DNA of 64,000 nucleotides from an uncultured Oscillospiraceae bacterium. GTDB lineage: Bacteria > Bacillota > Clostridia > Oscillospirales > Oscillospiraceae. Positions 20,524-29,100 of this stretch are shown here, piece by piece. Numbering within the stretch: the first letter of the stretch is position 1; every line of letters begins with the position of its first letter. The stretch is taken from NCBI GenBank assembly GCA_947628805.1, contig CANRBG010000001.1:25655-89654 (forward strand). Reading direction: 5' to 3'. Both the position numbers and the translations under genes were made by a program. The notes below the pieces were generated by a model. The model ran no database searches. It saw only the letters and a program-made list of their open reading frames with translations, and was not told the origin of the DNA.

Positions 20524-21243
20524 ATGGATATCATCATCATTTTTCTGGGCTGCGCGCTGGGGTGCGCCCTGAATACGATCTGCGGCTTTGGGTTCGGCGT
20601 GGTGTGCATGATGTTTTTACCCTACATCATGGGCTCCACGGTCCAGGCCGCCACGGTGGTCAACGCCGTCACGTTCCTGCAGGCCGCCGTTTTGGCGGTC
20701 CGCTACCGGCGGCATATCCGGTGGAAGCTGCTGTGGACGCCGCTGGCGGCGTATCTGGTGGTCGGCGCGGCGGCGGTGCGTCTGGCGGTGGGGCTGGACA
20801 ACGAGCTCCTGAAGCGCATTTTGGGGGCCTTTTTGCTGGTGCTGAGCGGGTATTTCATCTTCGCGGCCAAGCGGGTGCGGATGCGCGCCGGCGTCCGCAA
20901 CGGCCTTATCGCCGGCACGGTAGGCGGAGTCATGAGCGGCATGTTCGCCACCGGCGGGCCACCCGCCAGTCTGTACTTCTCCGCCGTCACGGAAACAAAG
21001 GAGGAATACCTTGCCACCATCCAAGCCTATTTCACAGTCACCAATTTCTACGTGGTGGCGGTGCGGGCCCTGAACGGGGCGCTGACCGAGGCCGTGGCCC
21101 GGGCCGTGGGCGTGGGCGTGGCGGGCCTGCTGCTGGGTAACTTCCTGGGGGAGATGGTATTCAAGCGGGTGGACGTGAACTTCATCCGCAAGGCCATTTA
21201 CGTCATGATGGCCCTCTCCGGGGCCGCTATGGTATTCATGTGA
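20524..21243 (+). CDS. Sulfite exporter TauE/SafE family permease
   Basis: A 239-residue membrane protein of the TSUP family with seven to eight predicted helices in two repeats. The N-terminal GFGVVCMMFLPYIMG and the second-half GLIAGTVGGVMSGMFATGGP are family signatures. Family members move sulfite, sulfonates or other small sulfur/carbon anions, but the substrate here is unknown and no sulfur gene is adjacent. It is monocistronic, with a promoter enclosed in dyads and a terminator shared with btuD. Confidence 0.85.
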   Translation: MDIIIIFLGCALGCALNTICGFGFGVVCMMFLPYIMGSTVQAATVVNAVTFLQAAVLAVRYRRHIRWKLLWTPLAAYLVVGAAAVRLAVGLDNELLKRILGAFLLVLSGYFIFAAKRVRMRAGVRNGLIAGTVGGVMSGMFATGGPPASLYFSAVTETKEEYLATIQAYFTVTNFYVVAVRALNGALTEAVARAVGVGVAGLLLGNFLGEMVFKRVDVNFIRKAIYVMMALSGAAMVFM

Positions 21244-21255
21244 CGGGACAAATGT

Positions 21256-21286
21256 AAAAACGGCTGCTTTACGCAGCCGTTTTTTA
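21256..21286. terminator. Bidirectional terminator
   Basis: CGGCTGC (21261-21267) pairs with GCAGCCG (21273-21279), flanked by A5 upstream and T6 downstream, so it works on both strands between the convergent permease and btuD genes. Confidence 0.85.
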
Positions 21287-22048
21287 TTGCCACCGGTCCA
21301 GCAACTTTCGCATGTATCCGGTCACGTCCATGCCGTATACCCGGTCCAACAGGGACCGGTCCAGGTCCTCCGCCGGGCACTGGGCCAGGGCCGCGCCCTC
21401 TTCCATGACCAGCACCCGGTCCGCGAAGGACAGGGCCAGGGACAGGTCGTGGAACACCCCTACCACGCACCGGCCCTCCCGGGCCGACCAGGCCCGCAGA
21501 CTGTCCGTCAGCTCCGCCTGGTATTGCAGGTCCAGGTGGTTGGTGGGCTCGTCCAGCAATACTACCGCCGGGTCCTGGGCAAAGGTCCGGGCCAAAAACA
21601 CCCGCTGGAGCTGTCCGCCGGACAGCTCGGTAATGAGCCGGTCCCGAAGAGGCCACAGTCCGGTCCGTTCCAGACTATCCCGGACGGCCTGCCGGTCCGC
21701 CTCGTCGTCCCGGTCCAGCAGGCCCCGTCTTCGCTGCCGGGCGTACCGGCCCATGCGCACGGTCTCATAGACCGTGTAGGCAAAGTACACCGGCGCCAGC
21801 TGGCTCATGAGCCCCACCCGGCAGGCCAGCTCCCGCCGGGAGAGCGAGCGGGCGTCGGCCCCGCCGACGGTCACGCTGCCCTCGTAGGGCAGCAGCCCCG
21901 CCAGAGCACGCAGCAGGGTGGTCTTGCCGCAGCCATTGGGGCCCAGGATACAAAGCCGCTCCCCCTGGCCCACGGCAAGGGATATGTCCTTTATCACCGG
22001 CTGGCCGCCATAGCCGCAGGTGATATGCTCCGCTTGCAGCAGGATCAC
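21284..22048 (-). CDS. btuD: Cobalamin ABC importer ATP-binding protein
   Basis: A 254-residue ATPase of the FecE/BtuD class. Walker A GPNGCGKTT, signature LSGGQLQR and Walker B VVLLDEPTNHLD are intact, with the switch His in FHDLSLA. The start is GTG at 22048, overlapping the btuC stop as GTGA; the frame remains open upstream but lies inside btuC. It drives BtuCD import. The corrinoid role comes from the cobalamin riboswitch at the head of the operon rather than from this sequence, which alone would also fit a siderophore or heme system. Confidence 0.88.
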   Translation of the reverse strand: MILLQAEHITCGYGGQPVIKDISLAVGQGERLCILGPNGCGKTTLLRALAGLLPYEGSVTVGGADARSLSRRELACRVGLMSQLAPVYFAYTVYETVRMGRYARQRRRGLLDRDDEADRQAVRDSLERTGLWPLRDRLITELSGGQLQRVFLARTFAQDPAVVLLDEPTNHLDLQYQAELTDSLRAWSAREGRCVVGVFHDLSLALSFADRVLVMEEGAALAQCPAEDLDRSLLDRVYGMDVTGYMRKLLDRWQ

Positions 22049-23076
22049 GACGGCCCACCCCGCTTTCTGCCGGCAAAGTACACGTACAGGAAAAAGGGCG
22101 CGCCCAGCAGCGCTGTGATGGAGCCGATGGGGATCTCCCGGGGCGGGGTCAGGGTCCGGGCGGCCAGGTCGCACAGCACCATGAACGCGCCGCCGAACAG
22201 GGCGCTTGCGGGGAGCACCTTCCGGTGGGACGCGCCGAAAAACCGCCGCACCACATGGGGCGCGATCAGATCCACGAAGCCGATGATCCCCACGAAAGCC
22301 ACCGCCGTCCCCGTCAGCACCGCCACGGCACAGATGAGGCCGGTCTTGCACCGGCGCAGCGCCACCCCCAGGGCAAGAGCCTGCTCCTGACCAAAGGTCA
22401 TCACGTCCATCTCCCGGGCGTATGCCTGAAAGAAGCACAGCCCCGCCGCCGTCACCGCCAGCAGCACCCACACGCTGGACCACTCCCGCATGGAGAAGCT
22501 GCCCAGTAGCCACAGGTTGATCCGCTGGGCGTAGCCGGGGGAGAGGGTCGCCAGCAGGTTCATGACGGCGTTGAAGAAAAGGCTTGCCACCATGCCGATC
22601 AGCACGATGGTCACGCTGCCCAGGCCCCGGTCGATGCGCCCGGCGGCCCAGAGAACGAAAAATACCGTCCCCAGCGCGCCCAGCAGGCTCACCGCCGGCA
22701 GGGCGAACATGCGCCCGGCCCCGGCGGCCAGCCCCGTCACGATCACGATGGCGGCCCCCAGTCCCGCGCCGGAGGATACCCCCAGCGCGAAGGGGGAGGC
22801 CAGCGGGTTTTGCAGCACCGACTGCATCACCGTGCCGCTGGCCGCGAGAGCCGCGCCGGTGATGAAAGCCAGCAGCACCCGGGGCAGACGCATGTCCATC
22901 ACCATGGCGGGATACACCGTGCCGATCCGCTCCGGCAGAGCCGCCCCGAAGAGGCGGCTTGCCAGAATGGACAGGATGTCGCCGGGCGGGATATAGACGC
23001 TGCCCACCGCCGTCCCTACCAGGATGCTCCCCAGGGCGGCCAGAGCCAGCAGCGCCATTTTCCCCCCGGTCTTCAC
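22045..23076 (-). CDS. btuC: Cobalamin ABC importer permease (FecCD family)
   Basis: A 343-residue FecCD/BtuC-type permease with about ten helices. The coupling loop is near LALGVALRRCKTGLI, and the family run GFVDLIAPHVVRRFFGASHRK is present. The start is GTG at 23076, overlapping the btuF stop as GTGA; an ATG at 23058 preceded by GGGGGG is an alternative. It is the middle gene of btuFCD. Confidence 0.88.
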   Translation of the reverse strand: MKTGGKMALLALAALGSILVGTAVGSVYIPPGDILSILASRLFGAALPERIGTVYPAMVMDMRLPRVLLAFITGAALAASGTVMQSVLQNPLASPFALGVSSGAGLGAAIVIVTGLAAGAGRMFALPAVSLLGALGTVFFVLWAAGRIDRGLGSVTIVLIGMVASLFFNAVMNLLATLSPGYAQRINLWLLGSFSMREWSSVWVLLAVTAAGLCFFQAYAREMDVMTFGQEQALALGVALRRCKTGLICAVAVLTGTAVAFVGIIGFVDLIAPHVVRRFFGASHRKVLPASALFGGAFMVLCDLAARTLTPPREIPIGSITALLGAPFFLYVYFAGRKRGGPS

Positions 23077-24002
23077 TTTTTATAATAGTCCGGATAGACG
23101 GCCTGGGCCATCTGCTCCAGGGCTTTGACCACGTTCTGGTCGGGCACGGAGGAGGCGTTGGTATCGATGGGATAGACCCGCTCCTCCGCCACGGCGGTCA
23201 CCCCGGCCCAGCCGTCCCGGGACAGGATCTCCCCCACGGGATCGTCGATGTAGTTGACGCTGGTCAGGATCACATCCGGGTCCGCTGCCGCCACAGTCTC
23301 GGCCTCCACGGATAGCCAGCCCTCCTGGTCCGCCAGGATGTTCTCCGCGCCGATGAGGCCGAGCATCTCGTTCAAAAAGACCCCGTCACCGAAGCTGTAC
23401 ATATAGGGAGCGGCGGAGATCTCAAAGTAGACGCTCTTGCGATCCTCCTCCGGGATGGTCTCGCCGATGGCGGCGATGCGGTCGATGTCCGCCTGCATAT
23501 GGTCGATGAGCTCCTGGCCGGCCTCGTTCTCGCCCAGCAGGGCGGCCACGAAAGCGATGTCATCCTCGATGCCCTGGAGACTGTCGCTGTCCGGCACGCA
23601 AGCCACGCAGGCACCCAGATCCACCAGAGGCTGGAAAGGGTCCTCCTGGTCGTAGAGGGACAGGTTGCTCACCAGCACCAGATCCGCCTCCAGACCCGCA
23701 AGCTGCTCCATGTCCGGGGCCACCATGTCAAAGACCGGCAGGTCCGGATCCATCCCCTCCAGAGCCGCGCTGTTGGTGTCGCAGGCCACGATCTGATCCC
23801 CATGGCCCAGGGCTGTCACCATCTCGGTGACCGAGGGGGCCAGGGTCACGATGGACTCGATCTTCTCCGGTGGTTCAATGGGCGCGCCGCTGCGGTCCTC
23901 CGTTGGGGGCGCGGGCGTGGGCGTCTTATCCGCCGCCAGGGCGGCGACGTTAAGGCCCGGCAGCAGGGTCAGGGCCAGCAATAGTGAAACGATCTTCTTC
24001 AT
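23073..24002 (-). CDS. btuF: Cobalamin ABC importer substrate-binding protein
   Basis: A 309-residue helical-backbone (FecB/BtuF) binding protein. Residues 1-24 form a Sec signal peptide ending ALAA, with no lipobox cysteine. A Pro/Thr-rich spacer follows, then the core from IVTLAPSVTEMVTALG. The ATG at 24002 follows GGAGGAAAAAGC; the frame extends upstream into the riboswitch leader, so the internal ATG is chosen. Lack of a lipid anchor is odd for a monoderm. A cobalamin or cobinamide ligand is inferred from the upstream riboswitch. Confidence 0.87.
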   Translation of the reverse strand: MKKIVSLLLALTLLPGLNVAALAADKTPTPAPPTEDRSGAPIEPPEKIESIVTLAPSVTEMVTALGHGDQIVACDTNSAALEGMDPDLPVFDMVAPDMEQLAGLEADLVLVSNLSLYDQEDPFQPLVDLGACVACVPDSDSLQGIEDDIAFVAALLGENEAGQELIDHMQADIDRIAAIGETIPEEDRKSVYFEISAAPYMYSFGDGVFLNEMLGLIGAENILADQEGWLSVEAETVAAADPDVILTSVNYIDDPVGEILSRDGWAGVTAVAEERVYPIDTNASSVPDQNVVKALEQMAQAVYPDYYKK

Positions 24003-24047
24003 GCTTTTTCCTCCAAGAGATGATTTTTTAGGTCTTTCCCGCCCCCG

Positions 24048-24079
24048 AAAAACAGAACACCTTTCCGGTTGGAAAGGCG
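24048..24079 (-). terminator. Riboswitch expression-platform terminator
   Basis: In the minus direction, CGCCTTTCC (24079-24071) pairs with GGAAAGGTG (24066-24058) around an AACC loop, followed by TTCTGTTTTT. It lies between the riboswitch aptamer and btuF, so it is the likely switch that stops transcription when cobalamin is plentiful. Confidence 0.8.
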
Positions 24080-24154
24080 TTTCATGCAAACTTTGGCGGC
24101 GTCGGGCAGTCCTGCTGACGCTGCCCGGCGCGGCGGCTCATGCACAAACCCATC

Positions 24155-24300
24155 CATCGTGGACCTGCACAGGACAGCTCAGCGATCCGGCTCAGCGTCG
24201 TTGGACGCATCACGGTGGCGGGACCGCGGGGGATTCGCACCCCACTTCTCTGACAGACGACTGCCCGTAACGTATTCTGTTTTCCGGGAACAGGGGGGGA
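24155..24300 (-). promoter_or_regulatory. Cobalamin (B12) riboswitch aptamer
   Basis: The minus strand reads GTGCGAATCCCCCGCGGTCC followed by CGCCACCGTGATG (about 24240-24208), the highly conserved core of the cobalamin aptamer. It is preceded by an AGAGAAG element and followed by GAGCCGGAT, which matches the start of the B12 box. An intrinsic terminator follows downstream. The limits are approximate. It identifies the downstream transporter as BtuFCD. Confidence 0.88.
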
Positions 24301-24341
24301 TATGCCGCGTCCCGCCGCGTCTGACGGCCGGGCGCGGGACC

Positions 24342-24371
24342 ATTGTATAGGCCCGGCGGGCCCCTTGTCAA
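24342..24371 (-). promoter_or_regulatory. btuFCD promoter overlapped by an 11-base inverted repeat
   Basis: On the minus strand TTGACA (24371-24366) and TACAAT (24347-24342) with an 18-base spacer. The -35 box lies in the loop of a perfect 11-base inverted repeat (24353-24363 CCGGCGGGCCC and 24372-24382), which also lies just after the azlD stop. Confidence 0.75.
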
Positions 24372-24396
24372 GGGCCCGCCGGAGGAATATGTCATT

Positions 24397-24723
24397 TTAC
24401 AAGAGCCGGATCAGCGCCATATAGATGGCGGTGCCGGACAGGATGCTGACCAGGGAGTTTTTCCGCCAGACCTGCAGCGCCACCACCGCCGCGGCGGCCA
24501 GAAGCTCCGGCGCGCCGTAGGGAGCGGCGGTCAGGACCGTGTCCTTCAGACAGTAGATCACCAGCATGCCGATGATGGCCTGGGGCAGCACGTCTCCCAG
24601 GTAGGATATGTACGCCGGCACCGGCCGGCCCTTGCGGAAAATGAGAAAAGGCAAAAACCGCAGCAGCATGGTCACCGCCGCCATGACGGCCACCAGCACC
24701 GCCGCGTGGGCGTTGGAGGTCAT
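24397..24723 (-). CDS. azlD: Branched-chain amino acid transport protein AzlD
   Basis: A 108-residue protein with three to four helices of the AzlD family, the small partner of AzlC in export of branched-chain amino acids or analogues. The GDVLPQAIIGMLVIY segment with the conserved polar residues in the first half is typical. The ATG at 24723 overlaps the azlC stop as ATGA; the longer open frame lies inside azlC. It is the last gene of the azlCD pair. Confidence 0.88.
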   Translation of the reverse strand: MTSNAHAAVLVAVMAAVTMLLRFLPFLIFRKGRPVPAYISYLGDVLPQAIIGMLVIYCLKDTVLTAAPYGAPELLAAAAVVALQVWRKNSLVSILSGTAIYMALIRLL

Positions 24724-25439
24724 TGTTCCGCCGCCCCCTTTCCGGCCCGGTCCAGCCGGGGCCGCAGGGCGGTCAGCGCCGCCGTGATCACCAGCATGGC
24801 GGGGATGAGAAAGCGATCCGGCCCGAAAATGAGCAGGCAGACAAGGGTCCCGAAAAGCCCCGCCAGGGCGGGGATGTGGTCTTTCGTGTCCAGCCACTGC
24901 TGGGTGAACGAGGCCACGAACAGCGCGGTCATGGAAAACTCCACCCCGGCGGTGCTGAAGGGCAGCGCCGCGCCCAGGATGCTGCCCAGCACGCAGCCAA
25001 TCACCCAGTAGCACTGGTCGAAAGCCGACACCAGAAACCGGTACAGATTGGGGTCCGCCCCCGCCGGGGCCGCGCCGTCGCACAGCAGGGAATAGGTCTC
25101 GTCGGTCAGGGCGAAGATCATGTAGGGTTTATACCGGCCCGCGTCCCGGTACCGGCCGATCATGGAGATGCTGTAAAAAAGATGCCGGGCGTTGACCATG
25201 AAGGTGGTCAGTATGGCGGTGACCACCGACGCGCCCCCGGCCAGCAGACCCACGCCCACGTACTGCATGCTCCCGGCGTAGATCAAAAGGCCCATGGCGA
25301 AGGACCACAGCACCCCATAGCCCGCGTCGTGGAGCAGTATGCCGAAGCCGATGCCCAGCACCACGTACCCGGCCATGACGGGGAGGGACTTGACAAAAGC
25401 CTGCCGCACCACAGAATTTGTATTTTTCTTTGTATCCAT
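24720..25439 (-). CDS. azlC: Branched-chain amino acid exporter AzlC
   Basis: A 239-residue integral membrane protein with about seven helices of the AzlC/YgaZ family. The motifs AGSMQYVGVGLL, NARHLFYSISM and ALTDETYSLL are typical of the family. With AzlD it would expel leucine, isoleucine, valine or toxic analogues. It begins only 33 bases after the hydrogenase gene on the same strand, with no terminator between, so co-transcription is possible. No Lrp/AsnC-type regulator gene is adjacent. Confidence 0.9.
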   Translation of the reverse strand: MDTKKNTNSVVRQAFVKSLPVMAGYVVLGIGFGILLHDAGYGVLWSFAMGLLIYAGSMQYVGVGLLAGGASVVTAILTTFMVNARHLFYSISMIGRYRDAGRYKPYMIFALTDETYSLLCDGAAPAGADPNLYRFLVSAFDQCYWVIGCVLGSILGAALPFSTAGVEFSMTALFVASFTQQWLDTKDHIPALAGLFGTLVCLLIFGPDRFLIPAMLVITAALTALRPRLDRAGKGAAEQ

Positions 25440-25472
25440 TGCGAATCTGTCACCCGCCGGCGGCCCGAGACG

Positions 25473-26921
25473 TCACCGGCCCATGGGGATCTTGTCGGCC
25501 CCCAGCATCTGCAGGTTCTCCAGCACGCCCCGACCGTCGGCCTGGGCGATCATGGCGTCCCGGGTCTTTTTGGCCTCGGCGATGGTCATGTTCTTGCTGG
25601 GGCCGCCCACGCAGCCGCCCTCGCAGACCATGCCCTCGATGAAGTCCTCAGGCAGCTTGCCGGCTTTCAGCAGCAGCAGGGCCTTTTTGCACTCCGCCGC
25701 GCCGGAGCACTTGACCACCTTGGGGTCTATGTCCTCGCCCATCTCTTTCAGGCACTGGAGCACCGCCGCGGCCACGCCGCCGCCGTTGCCGAACCGCTTG
25801 CCGAACACGCTGCTCTGCTGGACCGTGTTGGCCGCCGGCTCCAGCTCGATGTCCTTGCCGTACAGCAGCGACCGGGCTTCCCCGTAGGTCAGAACATAGT
25901 CCGCGTTGTCCTCCACCCCGTGGAGGTTCACCTCGCTCTTTTTGGCGATGCAGGGGCCGATGAACACCGTCACCGTCTCGGGATCCTTGGCTTTCAGATA
26001 CCGGCTCACGCCGCACATGGGGGACACGGTCTGGGACATGTTTGCCGCCAGGGCGGGGTAGTGGAGGTTTATCATATTCACGAAAGCGGGGCAGCAGGAG
26101 GTGGTCATCTTCTTGCCCTCTTTGTATGCATCGGCCCACTCTTTGGCCTCGGCGGCGGCGGTCATGTCGCCCCCCAGGCCCACCTCCACCATGTCGACGA
26201 AGCCGGCCTTTTTCAAAGCCACACGCCAACTCTCCATGGTGATGTCGGGGCCGAACTGGCCCTCCGTGGCGGGGGCCAGCATGGCCACCACCTTTTTACC
26301 GGATTTGATGGCCCGGATCACATCCACCACGGCGGCCTTGGTGCCGATGGCCCCGAAGGGGCAGTTGTGGATGCAGATGCCGCAGCGGATGCATTTCGAC
26401 TCGTCGATCTTGCAGATGCCGTACTGATCATAGGTGATGGCGTCGGCGGGGCAGGCTTTCTTGCAGGGCCGCTCCAGGTGGGCGATGGCGTTGTAAGGGC
26501 AGGCCTGGGCGCACTTGCCGCACTCACGGCATTTGCTTGGGTCTATGTAGGACCGGGTGGGGCCCATGGAGATGGCCCCGAACTGACAGGAATTCTGGCA
26601 GGCCTTGCCCATGCACTTGCGGCAGTTGTCCGTCACGATGTAGGAGGCGATGGGACACTCCTCGCAGGCCGCCTGGATCACCTGGACCATATTGTCCGAG
26701 TGCTGTCCCGATGGGCACAGCCCCTCCGCCAGACGGATGCGCTGGCGAATGATCTCCCGTTCTTTGTATACGCAGCAGCGGAACTGAGCCTGGGGGCCGG
26801 GGATCATCTGGTAGGGGATGGTGTCCCGGGCCTCGTCCAGCCTGTCCTCCCAGGCCAGCTTGCAGACCAGGCGCATGACCTCATGCTTTACCTGGGCGAT
26901 GGCTTCGTCGTTGGTTACCAT
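25473..26921 (-). CDS. [FeFe]-hydrogenase, monomeric (group B-like)
   Basis: Reversible proton reduction to hydrogen using reduced ferredoxin, in the cytoplasm. The 482-residue protein has a Cys-rich N-terminus with an isolated pattern (C-x2-C-x4-C near 100-107), then ferredoxin-like 4Fe-4S motifs near residues 131-141 and 177-187. The H-cluster domain follows: L1 TSCCPAF with C276 and C277, L2 IGPCIAKKSE with C324, and L3 EGMVCEGGCVGGP with C433 and C437. L1 ends PAF rather than the PGW/PMW of well-studied A-type enzymes. The ATG follows GAGGAGG. No HydEFG maturases are in the window. It may be co-transcribed with azlCD. Confidence 0.9.
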   Translation of the reverse strand: MVTNDEAIAQVKHEVMRLVCKLAWEDRLDEARDTIPYQMIPGPQAQFRCCVYKEREIIRQRIRLAEGLCPSGQHSDNMVQVIQAACEECPIASYIVTDNCRKCMGKACQNSCQFGAISMGPTRSYIDPSKCRECGKCAQACPYNAIAHLERPCKKACPADAITYDQYGICKIDESKCIRCGICIHNCPFGAIGTKAAVVDVIRAIKSGKKVVAMLAPATEGQFGPDITMESWRVALKKAGFVDMVEVGLGGDMTAAAEAKEWADAYKEGKKMTTSCCPAFVNMINLHYPALAANMSQTVSPMCGVSRYLKAKDPETVTVFIGPCIAKKSEVNLHGVEDNADYVLTYGEARSLLYGKDIELEPAANTVQQSSVFGKRFGNGGGVAAAVLQCLKEMGEDIDPKVVKCSGAAECKKALLLLKAGKLPEDFIEGMVCEGGCVGGPSKNMTIAEAKKTRDAMIAQADGRGVLENLQMLGADKIPMGR

Positions 26922-27041
26922 ATCGTTCCTCCTCGCGGGATCGCGTTATATCTTTATCATACTCGCTCGCTTTGTGACAATATTATATATGCCTCGGCGG
27001 GAAAATGCAAAAAAACTTTCTGCCAGGTTTCCAGGATGTAA

Positions 27042-27070
27042 AAGACCACGGCCTCACAGGCCGCGGTCTT
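27042..27070 (-). terminator. Terminator of the opp operon
   Basis: In the minus direction AAGACCGCGGCC (27070-27059) pairs with GGCCGTGGTCTT (27053-27042) across a 5-base loop. The only imperfect pair is a G-U wobble in minus-strand RNA, and TTT follows, so the minus strand is the functional one. Confidence 0.8.
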
Positions 27071-27083
27071 CTATGTGCGCGCT

Positions 27084-28016
27084 TTATTTCCAGGCGTCGA
27101 ATTCCGGATCGGTACACTTGACGTAGTGGGTGCCCTCTAAGAGGTGATAGGTCCCCGCGTTGTAGTCGATGCCGGAGGTCTTGTAGTCGTAGCTCATGGC
27201 CACCCGCCGCTTCTCCACCGCCGGGTTGGGGGCCGGGATGGCCGACAGCAGGCTCTTGGTGTAGGGGTGGACCGGGTGGGCGAAGATCTCGTCCGTGGTG
27301 CCGGTCTCCAAAAGGTGCCCCAGGTGCAGCACCCCGATCCGGTCGGAGATGTATTTGACCATGGAGAGGTCGTGGGCGATGAACAGGTACGCCGTGCCGG
27401 TCTCCTCCTGGATGTCCTTCATCAGATTCACCACCTGGGCCTGGATGGACACGTCCAGGGCCGAGATGCACTCGTCGGCGATGATCAGCTTGGGGTTCAT
27501 GATCAGGGCCCGGGCGATACCCACCCGCTGGCGCTGGCCGCCGGAGAACTGGTGGGGGTAGCGGCTGGCGTGCTCCGGGGCCAGGCCCACCTTTTCCAGG
27601 ATGGCCCGGACCCGGTCCCGTTTCTCTGCGGCGCTGGAGCACATGTGGTGGATGTCCAGCCCCTCGCCGATGATGTCCTCCACCTTTTTGCGGGGGTTCA
27701 GCGACGCCATGGGGTCCTGGAAGATCATCTGCATCTGGGTCCGCAGGGCTTTCTGGTCCGACGCCTTCATCCTGCCGGAGATGTCCATGCCGTTGAAGCG
27801 GATGGAGCCGGCGGTGGGGTCGTACAGCCGGATCACGCTCCGGCCGATGGTGGATTTGCCGGACCCGGACTCGCCCACCAGGCCGTAGGTCTCCCCGGGA
27901 TAGATCTCGAAGTCCACGTCGTCCACGGCCTTGACCGTGAAAGTATGACTGACCTTGAAGTACTGCTTCAGGCCCGTCACCTTCAGGAGGGGCGACCCGT
28001 TATAATTCACTGCCAT
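27084..28016 (-). CDS. oppF: Oligopeptide ABC importer ATP-binding protein
   Basis: A 310-residue ATPase of the OppF class. Walker [10 protein letters not shown], signature FSGGQRQRVGIA, Walker B ADECISALDVS and the C-terminal oligopeptide-transporter extension (HPVHPYTKSLLSAIP) are present. It pairs with OppD to power import. The ATG overlaps the oppD end by 17 bases. It is the last gene of oppABCDF and is followed by a terminator. Confidence 0.92.
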   Translation of the reverse strand: MAVNYNGSPLLKVTGLKQYFKVSHTFTVKAVDDVDFEIYPGETYGLVGESGSGKSTIGRSVIRLYDPTAGSIRFNGMDISGRMKASDQKALRTQMQMIFQDPMASLNPRKKVEDIIGEGLDIHHMCSSAAEKRDRVRAILEKVGLAPEHASRYPHQFSGGQRQRVGIARALIMNPKLIIADECISALDVSIQAQVVNLMKDIQEETGTAYLFIAHDLSMVKYISDRIGVLHLGHLLETGTTDEIFAHPVHPYTKSLLSAIPAPNPAVEKRRVAMSYDYKTSGIDYNAGTYHLLEGTHYVKCTDPEFDAWK

Positions 28017-29091
28017 GCTTTGCCGCCTCCTCTTTCATGCGCTCGATGCGGGCTTTCAGCTCCGCCGGCATCTCCACCTTGGGGGCCCGGGGGTCCAAAA
28101 GCCAGCTGGCAACATAGTGGTCCTCGGTGATCTTGAACATGGGCGGCTCCGCCTTGTCGTCCACCACCAGCGCGTACCGGTTCCGGGGCGAAAAGGCGTC
28201 GCCGGGCTTTTCATACAGCAGGTTGGGGGGCGAGCCGGGGATGGTGTAAAGCCGCTCGTCCGCTGTGTCCAGATCCGGCATGGCCGACAGCAGACCCCAG
28301 GTGTAGGGGTGGCGGGGGTCGTAGAAGATCTCGTCCACCGTGCCCTTTTCCACGATCTTGCCCGCGTACATCACGTTCACGTAGTCCGCCACCTTGGCCA
28401 CCACGCCCAGATCGTGGGTGATGTAGATGACGGAGATGCCCCGCTCTTTTTGGAGCCGGCGGATCAGCTCGATGATCTTGGCCTGGATGGTCACGTCCAG
28501 GGCCGTGGTGGGCTCGTCACAGATCAGCAGGTCCGGGTCGCAGCTCAGGGCGATGGCGATCACCACCCGCTGGCGCATGCCGCCGGACAGCTGGTGGGGG
28601 TAGTTTTTCATCCGCTTTTCCGGATCGTCTATGCCCACCTCCCGCAGCAGCTGCACCGCCTTGGCGTAGGCCTCCGTCTTGGGGGTCTTGAAGTGCCAGA
28701 TCATGCCCTCCATGATCTGCTTGCCGATGCTCATGGTGGGGTTGAGACTGGTCATGGGGTCCTGGAACACCATGGCGATGCGCTTGCCGTTGATGTGGTC
28801 CCGGATCCATTTTTTCGGCTGGGTCAGGATGTCCACCGTGGCGGGAGAGCCGTCGGCGTGGTGGTAGCTGAACTGGATGGTCCCCCGGTTCACCGTGGCG
28901 TTGGAGGCCAGGATGCCCATGGCCGCCTTCATGGTGACGGACTTGCCGGAGCCGGACTCGCCCACGATGGCGACCGTCTCGCCGGTGAACAGGTCGATAT
29001 CCACCCCCCGGATGGCGTGGACCACGCCCGCCGTGGTCTTGAAGGAGATGTCCAGGTCTTTTATGTCGAGTATCTTTTCTTTGTCAGACAT
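28000..29091 (-). CDS. oppD: Oligopeptide ABC importer ATP-binding protein
   Basis: A 363-residue ATPase of the OppD class. Walker [10 protein letters not shown], signature [12 protein letters not shown], Walker [12 protein letters not shown], and the long C-terminal tail with the [15 protein letters not shown] element are visible. The tail lacks the cysteine cluster that binds Fe-S in many OppD/DppD proteins; the segment where it usually sits reads [20 protein letters not shown]. It lies nine bases after oppC. Confidence 0.92.
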   Translation of the reverse strand: MSDKEKILDIKDLDISFKTTAGVVHAIRGVDIDLFTGETVAIVGESGSGKSVTMKAAMGILASNATVNRGTIQFSYHHADGSPATVDILTQPKKWIRDHINGKRIAMVFQDPMTSLNPTMSIGKQIMEGMIWHFKTPKTEAYAKAVQLLREVGIDDPEKRMKNYPHQLSGGMRQRVVIAIALSCDPDLLICDEPTTALDVTIQAKIIELIRRLQKERGISVIYITHDLGVVAKVADYVNVMYAGKIVEKGTVDEIFYDPRHPYTWGLLSAMPDLDTADERLYTIPGSPPNLLYEKPGDAFSPRNRYALVVDDKAEPPMFKITEDHYVASWLLDPRAPKVEMPAELKARIERMKEEAAKHGSEL

Positions 29092-29100
29092 CGGAACACC

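Larger units (their letters stand above)
24003..24396 (-). other. Leader region of btuFCD
   Basis: This 394-base gap has no gene. In the minus direction it holds the promoter (24371-24342), a cobalamin riboswitch, a GC-rich dyad (CTGCCCG and CGGGCAG around 24103-24127), an intrinsic terminator (24079-24048) and then the btuF ribosome-binding site. Confidence 0.8.
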
